Below are positions 50,601-58,081 of a stretch of 64,000 nt of DNA, piece by piece; position 1 is the stretch's first letter, and each line of letters opens with the position of its first letter. A program made the position numbers and the translations under genes. The stretch comes from Holophagae bacterium (GTDB lineage Bacteria > Acidobacteriota > Holophagae > Acanthopleuribacterales > Acanthopleuribacteraceae): assembly GCA_030429565.1 (NCBI GenBank), contig JAUIFE010000002.1:558001-622000 (forward strand), read 5' to 3'. The notes under the pieces were generated by a model. That model searched no databases and had not been told where the DNA came from. It worked only from the letters and a program-made list of their open reading frames with translations.

Positions 50601-52276
50601 TGTTCTCTGTCGCTGATCAGGACCACCGCGCCGCTGTCGCGCAAGATGGTACACAAGCGTTCGTGGGGACACTTGCGGTCGACGGGGACAAAGGTCCCAC
50701 CCGCCGCCAAAACGGCGAGCATGTTGACGGGGTAAGCAACCGAACGGCTAATGGAGAGGCCGACACGCACCTCGGGGCCGACCCCCCAATCGCGGCGCAA
50801 CATGCCGGCCACGCGACCGACACGTTCAAATAGCTCGGCATAGGTGAGTTGCATTTGCTCGTCGACGACCGCAACCGCATTCGGCCGCTGTCGCACTTGG
50901 TCGGCCACAAATTGAACCAAGGTCCAATCTTGTTGGAAAGGGACTTCGGGAAAGGGGCCTTTGGCGGGGTAAAGCGCGCGTTCTTCTTCGAGTAAAACAT
51001 CGAGCCGGGCGATTTGAAGATAGGGATCCCGGACGATCTGGGCCAAAACCGCCAGGTAACGCCGCGTGATGCGGGCCAAATTGTCGGCCGCCACCGCGCC
51101 GTTGGGCGATTGCAGCGAACACCAAAACCGGTTGTCGTCTTGGAACAGGGTTAGGGCCAGTGGCATGGGGCCGGCTGGGGCGACGTAGCCACGCCATTCA
51201 AAAACCAGTGGCTGGTGGACGGCGAAATGCTCGGCGGTGGTGGACAAAAAGCTGAAGGCGGTTGTCCGACGCGCCGCTTCCTCGTCTTTGAGTGGTGCGG
51301 GGTGGTGCTCCAAAAAAGCTTCATCGCGGCTGCGTTGTTGCTTGAGGTGCAGGGCCAGTTGGTGAACGGGATCGTCCTCATCGAGGGCGCCCGTCACCGG
51401 CAGGGCCAGGTTAAACACGCCAATCACGTTTTCCAGCGCTTCAAAAAAGCGGCAGTGGTGGTCGCGGGTCAAGACGGGGTCTTGGTTGCCACACATGCGC
51501 CACAAGAGCGCCCACCATGCGGCGGCGGCCAGGTCGTCCACCGCCACACCCAAACGGGTGGACACGCGTTCCAAGCCCTGAACTATCTCGTTCGGCAAAG
51601 TCGCCGTGGATGGCAGGGTGTTGTTCGCACCGCCTTCCCAAGGCAATGGAGGCGTCGCGCCTTTGCCGGTTTCGCGGTTAGCCCAATAGTGGCGTGCACG
51701 CGCCACTTCATCGTTCTCATCGGACGAATGATCTTCCTGCAGGGCAATGAAGTCCAGGTAATCTACGGCTTCTTCGTCGTCTTCCTCGCCGGCTTCGGGT
51801 TTGCCGTAGTCGGCGGCGATTTCATGCAGCAACCGATGCAGGGAACGGGCATCGGCTTGCAGCGCCGGCACACTTAGCGCCAAGTGCTGAACCCCGCGCG
51901 TATCGCGTGCCACACTCAAGCAGGGCGCCGCGTTGGGAAGCGCCGTGTGGAAGGCCGCCAAATCGGCGAGCTCCATGGGCTGATCGTGCACCACGAGCTC
52001 GGTAAAGACCGGCGCGTCCACTTCCCACAAAACCGCGTCGCCGACGGCCACCTGCAAGATGGGGTGGCGCTGCTGGACGCGGCGCCAAGCGTCGGCCTGC
52101 AAACGAGGGTGCAGTTCTCCCTGCACGGCCACCAGCAAACAGGCGCGTCCGTTTTCCCCGTGCTGGAGAAGGTGGTGCTGCTGCTGGACCGCAAGCGGGA
52201 AACAAGCGCTCTCATCGGGCGGCTGAAGGGCGGCCTGGCGAGAGGATGGAACGGAAGTGGGGTTCTGCTGAATCAT
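44672..52276 (-). CDS. NRPS C: C*-A-nMT-T-C-A-T
   Basis: 2534 residues. Residues ~22-440 look like a condensation domain but the HHxxxDG site reads PALQADA (137-143), so it lacks the catalytic His. The first A domain (~450-1345) carries an N-methyltransferase between motifs A8 and A9 (~905-1275; SAM site VMEVGCGSG 969-977). Its specificity residues read DGYAQALVW, which I cannot assign. T (~1360-1435, S1397) is followed by a normal C domain (~1453-1890, MHHIIADGW), an A domain (~1910-2435, code DILQLGMIW, Gly) and a T domain with a helical tail. AAGG lies upstream of the ATG. Predicted output: an N-methylated residue, then Gly. Confidence 0.95.
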   Translation of the reverse strand: MIQQNPTSVPSSRQAALQPPDESACFPLAVQQQHHLLQHGENGRACLLVAVQGELHPRLQADAWRRVQQRHPILQVAVGDAVLWEVDAPVFTELVVHDQPMELADLAAFHTALPNAAPCLSVARDTRGVQHLALSVPALQADARSLHRLLHEIAADYGKPEAGEEDDEEAVDYLDFIALQEDHSSDENDEVARARHYWANRETGKGATPPLPWEGGANNTLPSTATLPNEIVQGLERVSTRLGVAVDDLAAAAWWALLWRMCGNQDPVLTRDHHCRFFEALENVIGVFNLALPVTGALDEDDPVHQLALHLKQQRSRDEAFLEHHPAPLKDEEAARRTTAFSFLSTTAEHFAVHQPLVFEWRGYVAPAGPMPLALTLFQDDNRFWCSLQSPNGAVAADNLARITRRYLAVLAQIVRDPYLQIARLDVLLEEERALYPAKGPFPEVPFQQDWTLVQFVADQVRQRPNAVAVVDEQMQLTYAELFERVGRVAGMLRRDWGVGPEVRVGLSISRSVAYPVNMLAVLAAGGTFVPVDRKCPHERLCTILRDSGAVVLISDREHPQDLPVPLISSDSADTQGELPPQPACSPKNAAYMIYTSGTTGRPKGAVLHHVGVANLIGIQQRRLGFAPGMQCLQWANFGFDGHIYEMSVLASGMTLHFAHDSRLIPGPEMEALLLERKIDTAAFLPTVWASLDPDKFPLLTCVQTAGEACPRPIMQKWSGNGRTLANLYGPTECTVWVTTQIFDGSIDGEPPIGYANDNIRVYVLDTAMRPLPAGFVGELYLGGPCLSRGYANQPAKTAESFVPDPFATTPGERLYRSGDLAMHLPAADGGPGPLVFISRRDRQIKLRGYRIETGEIEAVLASHPAVNQALVEMRETQEPGGERTNKKLVAYLTRADQGESRGQAVHHVDHWRSMFDAAEYDKTVKEDPEFNIGGWNSSFLPGMIPTTEMREWVDATVARILSLNPRRVMEVGCGSGLLLFPISRRCERYTGTDFSAETIKYVAQVAAEKGLSERVETHHREANALADMPPHDTIVVNSVIQYFPDLDYLNQVMGDLIGNITEQGCIFLGDVRHLPTLPLFHAECVAYNGEESWQREDVRRRLTHLTAAESELVVDPTYFTSLCDSEPRVTHVEILPKRGVGRNELNLYRYDVVVHVGGKVPNRHRPTWLDWRTQRPNLADMARHLAEEAPLEWALTRVANARIDLGTRLSQWLVRDNGPQTLADWRQSETPRSGLDVEDLYRVASDAGYQLTISWAGAYDDGSFDLVFHKQALPGALQVPERSGLGRAALKFANNPTAKHTAGEWIPRLRQFLRGKLPENMVPEGFVFLDRFPLTTNGKIDRQALPEPEAVRAGDLAGFVAPRSPREEMVAAIWAEALGIEEVGVHDNFFDLGGHSLLATRVITRLNQVFKSGIPVSKLFESPTVAAMTAAATAFRRGNDGLPPLVPVSREQPLPLSFTQQRLWFLNRLEPDSAFYNIPVTIRFQGRLDVSALTRAWHALQARHEILRTRFLEEDGVPAQTVLPFEADPLPLEDFSHLAPAERERAVAGRIAQEEGTCFDLAADAPLRLHLLRLSEDEHLLVGVMHHIIADGWSMGRIIDEMASAYNAYRQDRDYDVTPLSIQYADFAAWQRSWLQGAKLQQLLDFWRKQLQGAPPLINLPLDFPRPATQTFRGRRFTQVLPAGLAASLNGLVKSEGATLFIVMLSAYKLLLARYTDQQDVCVGSPIANRSNPALEPLIGAFVNSLVLRTDLDGVSSFREAITRVRETALAAYDHQDIPFEKLVEALQPERNLSHSPLFQVWFALQNAPGAEVALDEVQLTYEPPALQSAKFDLSLSITEHDAGIACEWEYNSDLFREDSIRRMAQAYRTLLSFFALFPDQHPSSAALAERPVPMPAPTYQAADWARTGTEARIRQQAALTPHAVAVRDQQDTLTYAELEQQAARLATVLQQEGVGPEVSVALYLDRSPATLIAILAIWKAGGAYLPLDPAYPIERLQYMADDAGVTRVICNADQVAADSFGKATLLPIQTLLQRAENAEPARPAAYHAARLAYTIYTSGSTGRPKGVQVPHGGLANFLASTATVPGMDASDILVAVTPLSFDIAGLELFLPLTVGAQVVIADRVAGFDGAALAQLLRDNQATVMQATPVTWRLLLDSGWSGGTHFRALCGGEALPQQLARDLAQRCGSLFNMYGPTETTIWSTTALIDSADEIIDIGLPIAETQAYILDAAMNPLPPGVPGELYLAGAGLARGYFNRPGLTAERFVPNPFAEASDSGSRLYRTGDRARWLCDAAGKPTRLLCLGRIDQQVKLRGFRIEPGEIEARLDAFDGIARSAVIVFAGEGEPPHLAAYLTLTEATQAPSIAALRAHLGHDLPNYMIPSSFTVLPEFPLTPNGKLNRRALPRPAQQAEHLQREITPPRGPLEQALVHIWADLLKQSDIGIHDNFFELGGHSLLITRLVSRLRQIFKTELPLRRLFEVATVAQLAAAMNTDAATQKRLATAATLYLKIATMSPEQAAKLLAAKRARGAQS

Positions 52277-52330
52277 GAAGTATCACCTTTTCGTTACGAA
52301 TGCGCAGGGTTGGGACGGCGAAGTACGAGC

Positions 52331-55300
52331 CTAGGTTGTCACTCGGCGGCGGCGTTTCGCCCGTTTGTCCTTGAGCTTGGCAAGGAAGTCTTGTTCTTTT
52401 TTGGCGCGTTCCTCGCGACGGTCATTGCCGGCCGCTTGTTCCACTAACTGGTTCAAGCGTGGCGCGGGATCGGCCGCGACGGCTTCCAAAATGCGTTGGA
52501 AACGGGTCAGGTAACGCTCCATGGTGTCCTCGTGGAAGAGGTCGGTGTTGTATTCGAGGTTGAGTTCCAAACCGCCCTCGGGATGGACGCCCATGTTTAG
52601 CGCCAAATCGAGGCGTGAGGGATAAATGTCGATGTGGATCATTTCCACCGACAATCCCGCGCCGGTAATCTTTTCTTCCTTGAAAGGGTAGTTGTGGTAC
52701 ACGAAAATCGTCTGCACCAACGGTTGATAGCTCAGTGAGCGGTTGGGGCGCAGGTGCTCGACCAACATGTCGAGCGGCAAGTCTTCGTGTTCGAACGCTT
52801 CCAGCAAGGTCGCCTTCACCCGCGCCAGCAGCTCGGCAAAGGTCGGGTTGCCGGAAAGGTCGTTGCGCAGGACGAGCGTGTCGACGAACAGGCCCAACAG
52901 CCCTTCGGTCTCGCGGCGGTTGCGTTTGGCGAGCGGGGCGCCGATGATGAGATCCGTTTGGCTGGATTCGCCGTAAAGAACCAGTGCGTAAGCGGCCAGC
53001 AGGGTCATGTACATGGTGGCGCCGTGTTTGCGCGACAGTTCTTCCAAGCCGACGCGCAGGCTTTCCGGGAAGTGACCGTGGACGCGTGCGCCATGGAAGG
53101 TTTGTCGTTCCGGGCGCGGTTTGTCGGTCGGCAGTTGCAAGAGATGGGGCGCGCCCGCCAACTTGGCCGTCCAGTGATCGAACAACTGCGTCAAACGTTC
53201 ACCGGACAACAGCTCGCGTTGCCAGTGGGCGAAGTCGGCGTACTGGATTTCTGGAACCGGCAACGGGTTGGGTGTGCCGGCACAACGCGCGCTGTAGGCC
53301 GCCCACAATTCGCGTGTGAGCACACGCATCGACCAGCCGTCGCCGATGATGTGGTGCAGGTTAAACAACAACACGTGCTCTCGTTCGCTCAGTTGTAACA
53401 AACCCGCGCGAATCAGTGGGCCCTGCGCCAATTGGAACGGTCGGTTGGATTCTTCTTTGATCAAACGGTTGACCTCGGCTTCGCGGGCCGCACCTTCGAG
53501 CCGGCTCAGATCGGTGAGCGGAATCTCGAGAATCAGTTCGGCGGCAATCGCCTGTTTGGCCTGATCGCCACGGGTGGGGAAGGTGGTGCGCAAGACTTCC
53601 TGGCGTTCGATGACCTCGTTAAAGGCCTGGTTCAACAGGTCGCGGCGGATGGTGCCGTGTAAGCGCAAGGCGTAGGGCATGTTGTAAAACGGGTTTTCGG
53701 GGGCGAGTTGGTTGAGGAACCACAGGCGTTGTTGGCCAAAGGACAGCGGCAATTCTCGACCGCGTGCCACCCGCTCGATGGGTGGCTGGGTCAAGCCGCG
53801 ATTCGCTGCTTTGGCTGCGTCGATTCGCTCGGCCAAACTGCCGATATCGTTGGCTTGGAACAAAACACCGATCGGGAGTTCCAGGTCGAAGGCGCCGCGA
53901 ATCCGCGAAATGAGCTGCACCGCCAACAGCGAGTGGCCGCCCAAGGCGAAAAAGTCGGCGTCGCGACTGACGCGGGCTAAACCCAGCAGGTCGCCCCAAA
54001 TACCGGCCAATATCTCTTCCGTCGGTGTGCGTGGCACACTGAAGGCGCCTTCTTGGGTTTGTACCACCTGTTCCGGTTTGGGTAGCGCACCGCGATCAAT
54101 TTTGCCGTTGACGTTCAAGGGTAAACGGTCGAGGAACATAAATATGGCGGGCACCATAATGTCGGGTAAGGCGGCGCGCAGGTGATCGCGCAGAAGCGGG
54201 ATTTGTACCTCACTTCGGCCCACCAAGTAAGCCACCAAACGCGGTTCGCCGGCGTTGTCTTGGTCTGCGACCACGACGCAGTCGGTGATCTCGCTATGGG
54301 CCAACAAACGCGCCTCGATTTCGCCCAGCTCAATGCGGTGACCACGAATTTTCACCTGAAAATCCAGGCGGCCCAGTACTTCCAAACGGCCTTCGGGCGT
54401 AAAACGCGCCAAGTCGCCAGTGGCGTACATGCGCGCGCCGGGCCGGCTGCTGAAGGGATCGGGTAAGAAACGGGCGGCGGTTAAAGCGGGACGGTTGTGG
54501 TAACCGGCGGCGACACCGCGTCCGCCGATGAAGAGTTCACCCGCCACCGTGGGTGGCACCAAACGGCCGCGCCGGTCGAGGATGTAGATTTGCGTGTTGG
54601 CAATCGGGGTGCCCACCGAGACGAAATCGCCGTCGGCTTGGTTGACCGGCCCGCAGGCGGACCAAATCGTGGTTTCGGTTGGTCCGTACATGTTGAAAAT
54701 GGCGCGGCTGCCGCGTGCGAGTAAGCTCTGCGCCAAATCCGGTGGCAGCGGCTCGCCGCCCAACAACAAGTTGTCCAGTTGGGACAGGGCGCGGCGGCCG
54801 GCGGGATCGGCGGCGATCAGGCGCGCGTGGGACGGGGTGCATTGCAAGTGGGTCACGTTGAAATGCTGCATCAACTGAGCGGTGCTTTGCTTTTCGAGGT
54901 CCGGTGCCGGTCCGCCGGGATTGGCGGCGCGGCGCAGTTCGTCCAGTTTCGGCAAGGCTGCTAGGACGGCGTCGGCTGCGACGCCGAAGTCAATCAGACA
55001 GGCCACTTCGTCCACACCCATCCCTTTGAGTTTGTTGATCAGGGGCAAGGTCGATTGCGGCGTGCCCAGCAGGGCGGCGCTGTCGCGGTAGCGCCGGAAC
55101 CCTTGCTCGACCAGCTCTTCCTCGTGTTCCTTGGGATCGAAACCCAGCGCTTTGGCCAGCGGCGTGAGCAGGCTGACCGAGCTGCGCAGGTAGTTTTTAA
55201 ACGGTTCGCGGACCTGCGCTCGGACGTTTTCCAGATCGTCACCCAGGAAGGTGTGGACCATTACGGTTACCCGCCCGCTGTCGGGATCCAAACCGGCCTG

Positions 55301-58051
55301 CAAACGAGCTTCGCGGTACACGGCAATTTTTTCGGCCAATTCTTCCGGGTCTTGGCCCAGCATGTGGGTCAGGATGTTGGCGCCTTTGCGCCCCGCCAGC
55401 CGGAAGGTGTCGGGACTGCCGGCGGCCGTCAGCCACACGGGTAACTCGGCTTGCACCGGACGCGGCCGTATCGCCACCTCGGTATCGTTGCCGATGCCGT
55501 TAGGTCGCGTGACCGTTTCCCCGCGCCACAGAGCCCGTACCTGGTCGAGGTCCTCTTCCAGGATTTTTTTGCGTTCCGCGTAGCGATCTTGTGCCAAAAC
55601 GAAATCGTCGGGATGCCAGCCGGAGGCAAAAGACAAACCAATACGGCCCTGAGAAATATTGTCGACCATCGACCATTCTTCGGCGATGCGAATGGGGTCG
55701 TGCAGCGGGGCGACGACGCTGCCGGCACGCAGGGCGACGCGTTCGGTCATGGCGGCCACGGCGGCGGCGCCGACGGCCGGATTTGGGTAGGAACCCCCAA
55801 AGGCGTGGAAGTGGCGCTCGGGCAACCACACCGAATGGAACCCTTTTTGGTCGGCAAAGCGCGCACCCTCAAACAAAAGTCGGTACTTATCGGGTCCGCT
55901 GAAGTCGTCGTCGGAGGCGAAGTAGTACAGACTGAAGTCCAGGGGTTGGTGGGCCAAAGCATCTGCCGCGACCGGTTGTTTTTGCGTCGGGTGAATGACC
56001 AACTTGGCACCGCGACACAAGGTCCAGAACAGTTCCAGCACCGCGATATCAAAAGAAATACTGGTGACCGCCAACCACACCGGTTGCTGCCGGGCCTGCT
56101 GCAGGTCGCCCACACCGCGATCCATGCCGGCAAAAAAGTTGACGACGTTGTCGTGGGTGACCGACACGCCTTTGGGTTGACCGGTCGAACCACTGGTGTA
56201 AATCAAATAGGCCACGTCGTGAATGGAAGCGGCATGATTTGGCTGAATGGTCGTAGCGGGCGCCGGTGCACTTTCCGGTGCAAGCGCCTGTGCCATGAAT
56301 AAACGCGGCGTCGCTTCGGGCAGGAGCGCGTCGAAGGCGGCGTCGGTGATGACCAAACGCGCGCCTGAATCGGCCAACATATAAGCCAACCGGGCTGGTG
56401 GGTGGGCTGGGTCCATCGGCAGGTAGGCCGCGCCGCTTTTCAAAACGGCGAGCATGGCGATTAAGGTGCGGTTGGTGCGATCCAAACAAACCGCCACGCG
56501 ATCACCCGGTTCGACACCACGCGCCGCTATTTGGGCTGCGACCCGCGTGGCGGCCTGGTCTAGGGCGGCAAAGCTCAGCGATTCGTTCATGTCGACCAGT
56601 GCCGTTTGCTCGGGCGTGCGCCGGCATTGGTTTTCAAACAAGCCGTGGATGGTGAGCCCCGTCGCCAGCGGGACCTCGGTCGCATTCCATTGTTCCAGCA
56701 ATTGCTTGCGTTCACCGGCAAGCAAGAGGTCGCAGCGGCCCAACAAGGTCTCAGGAGCGTCGGCAAAGGAACGCAACAGGTGGCGCAACCGTTTCAACAA
56801 AAGGGCGGCGTCCGTTTCGGTGTAGTGGTTGCGGTCGAACATAGCGCGCAACAGCAGACGCTCGCCTGGCACCACCATCAGCGTGAGCGGGTAGTGGGTT
56901 TTCTCTACATACAACACCTCACTCAGCGCCAAATCGCTGCTGTCGCCGGTCGAGGTCTGCTCGACGGGGTAGTTCTCAAAAATGACGATGCTCTCAAACA
57001 TCGGTGTGCCGCTGGGAATCTCGCTTTGCGCTTGAATCTCGGTCAGGGCCAGGTGGCCGTGATGGTCACTTTCCGCACTCACGCGATGCAGTTCCTGCAG
57101 CCAATCACCGACGGAACGGTTGCCTGGCAATGCAATGCGTACCGGCAAGGTGCGAATGAAGGGGCCGACCATGGTTTCGGCACCTTCCAACTCGGCCGGG
57201 CGGCCGGCACCGACCGCACCGAACACAACGTCTTCACCGCCGCTCAAACGGCCTAGCAGCAAAGCCCATGCGCCCTGTACCAACACGTTTAAGGTCAGCC
57301 GTTGGTCGCGCACAAATTGGTTGAGGTGCCGGCTTTCGTCCGTCTCCAACAACAGATCCAAACGAGGTGGCAAACTGTCGCCTTGCTCCTCGTCGGGCTG
57401 AACCGTCGCCGAGGGCAACGCGGTCGGCGCGTTAAATCCAGTTAAATAATCACGCCAGTAGTTTTTAGCTGCCTGATCGTCGCGGCGGTCTAACCACTGG
57501 ATGTAGTCGCGGAACGGTCGTACCGGGGCCAAACCTTCCGGTGTATCGGCGCCCAGGGCCCCGTAAATTTGGAACAGTTCACCCATGACCAACGACATCG
57601 ACCAGCCGTCGAGCAAAACGTGATGGTGGCTCCACACGAAACGGTAACGCGTGTCGGCTTCTTTGATCAGGATTAAGCGCATCAAGGGTGCTTGAGCCAA
57701 ATCATAGGGCGTGTCACGGTCCTCTTTGAGCAGAGCGACCAGGGCCTGCTTTTGTTCCGCTTCAGAATGCGACGACCAATCCTCTTCGCGCCACGGCGTC
57801 GCCACCTCCGGCAGAACGACCTGCAAGTAACGATCTTCCTTGTTCCACTTAAATAAGGTGCGAAACACATCGTGGCGGTAGATCAAGCGTTCCCAGGCGG
57901 TGCGCAAGCGTTGCGGGTTGACGTCGCCCGTCAATTGCACCGCGACTTGAACGATGTAGGCGTTTTCACGCTCGTCCAACAGGGCGTGGTATACCAGCCC
58001 TTGCTGTAGGGGACTCAGCGGATAAATGCTTTGAACTTGTCGGCTTAACAC
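52331..58051 (-). CDS. NRPS B: C-A(luciferase-like monooxygenase)-T-C
   Basis: 1906 residues. The first C domain (~8-450; HHVLLDG) begins with YPLSPLQQGLVYH, like C domains that accept a D-residue from an upstream epimerase. The A domain (~468-1325) is split between motifs A4 (FDIAVLELF) and A5 (MYGPTE) by a ~340-residue flavin-dependent luciferase-like monooxygenase (~702-1042; WLPERHFHAFGG, NPAVGAAAVAA, LSFASGWHPDDF). Code DILQLGMIW predicts Gly. T follows (S1374), then a second complete C domain (~1432-1875; HHIIGDG) with no A domain after it, and a very basic C-terminal tail that may dock to NRPS C. It starts at GTG 58051 with AAGGAG five bases upstream. Confidence 0.95.
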   Translation of the reverse strand: MLSRQVQSIYPLSPLQQGLVYHALLDERENAYIVQVAVQLTGDVNPQRLRTAWERLIYRHDVFRTLFKWNKEDRYLQVVLPEVATPWREEDWSSHSEAEQKQALVALLKEDRDTPYDLAQAPLMRLILIKEADTRYRFVWSHHHVLLDGWSMSLVMGELFQIYGALGADTPEGLAPVRPFRDYIQWLDRRDDQAAKNYWRDYLTGFNAPTALPSATVQPDEEQGDSLPPRLDLLLETDESRHLNQFVRDQRLTLNVLVQGAWALLLGRLSGGEDVVFGAVGAGRPAELEGAETMVGPFIRTLPVRIALPGNRSVGDWLQELHRVSAESDHHGHLALTEIQAQSEIPSGTPMFESIVIFENYPVEQTSTGDSSDLALSEVLYVEKTHYPLTLMVVPGERLLLRAMFDRNHYTETDAALLLKRLRHLLRSFADAPETLLGRCDLLLAGERKQLLEQWNATEVPLATGLTIHGLFENQCRRTPEQTALVDMNESLSFAALDQAATRVAAQIAARGVEPGDRVAVCLDRTNRTLIAMLAVLKSGAAYLPMDPAHPPARLAYMLADSGARLVITDAAFDALLPEATPRLFMAQALAPESAPAPATTIQPNHAASIHDVAYLIYTSGSTGQPKGVSVTHDNVVNFFAGMDRGVGDLQQARQQPVWLAVTSISFDIAVLELFWTLCRGAKLVIHPTQKQPVAADALAHQPLDFSLYYFASDDDFSGPDKYRLLFEGARFADQKGFHSVWLPERHFHAFGGSYPNPAVGAAAVAAMTERVALRAGSVVAPLHDPIRIAEEWSMVDNISQGRIGLSFASGWHPDDFVLAQDRYAERKKILEEDLDQVRALWRGETVTRPNGIGNDTEVAIRPRPVQAELPVWLTAAGSPDTFRLAGRKGANILTHMLGQDPEELAEKIAVYREARLQAGLDPDSGRVTVMVHTFLGDDLENVRAQVREPFKNYLRSSVSLLTPLAKALGFDPKEHEEELVEQGFRRYRDSAALLGTPQSTLPLINKLKGMGVDEVACLIDFGVAADAVLAALPKLDELRRAANPGGPAPDLEKQSTAQLMQHFNVTHLQCTPSHARLIAADPAGRRALSQLDNLLLGGEPLPPDLAQSLLARGSRAIFNMYGPTETTIWSACGPVNQADGDFVSVGTPIANTQIYILDRRGRLVPPTVAGELFIGGRGVAAGYHNRPALTAARFLPDPFSSRPGARMYATGDLARFTPEGRLEVLGRLDFQVKIRGHRIELGEIEARLLAHSEITDCVVVADQDNAGEPRLVAYLVGRSEVQIPLLRDHLRAALPDIMVPAIFMFLDRLPLNVNGKIDRGALPKPEQVVQTQEGAFSVPRTPTEEILAGIWGDLLGLARVSRDADFFALGGHSLLAVQLISRIRGAFDLELPIGVLFQANDIGSLAERIDAAKAANRGLTQPPIERVARGRELPLSFGQQRLWFLNQLAPENPFYNMPYALRLHGTIRRDLLNQAFNEVIERQEVLRTTFPTRGDQAKQAIAAELILEIPLTDLSRLEGAAREAEVNRLIKEESNRPFQLAQGPLIRAGLLQLSEREHVLLFNLHHIIGDGWSMRVLTRELWAAYSARCAGTPNPLPVPEIQYADFAHWQRELLSGERLTQLFDHWTAKLAGAPHLLQLPTDKPRPERQTFHGARVHGHFPESLRVGLEELSRKHGATMYMTLLAAYALVLYGESSQTDLIIGAPLAKRNRRETEGLLGLFVDTLVLRNDLSGNPTFAELLARVKATLLEAFEHEDLPLDMLVEHLRPNRSLSYQPLVQTIFVYHNYPFKEEKITGAGLSVEMIHIDIYPSRLDLALNMGVHPEGGLELNLEYNTDLFHEDTMERYLTRFQRILEAVAADPAPRLNQLVEQAAGNDRREERAKKEQDFLAKLKDKRAKRRRRVTT

Positions 58052-58081
58052 GGAAGCTCCTTCGGATGGGGGGTAAGAGGG

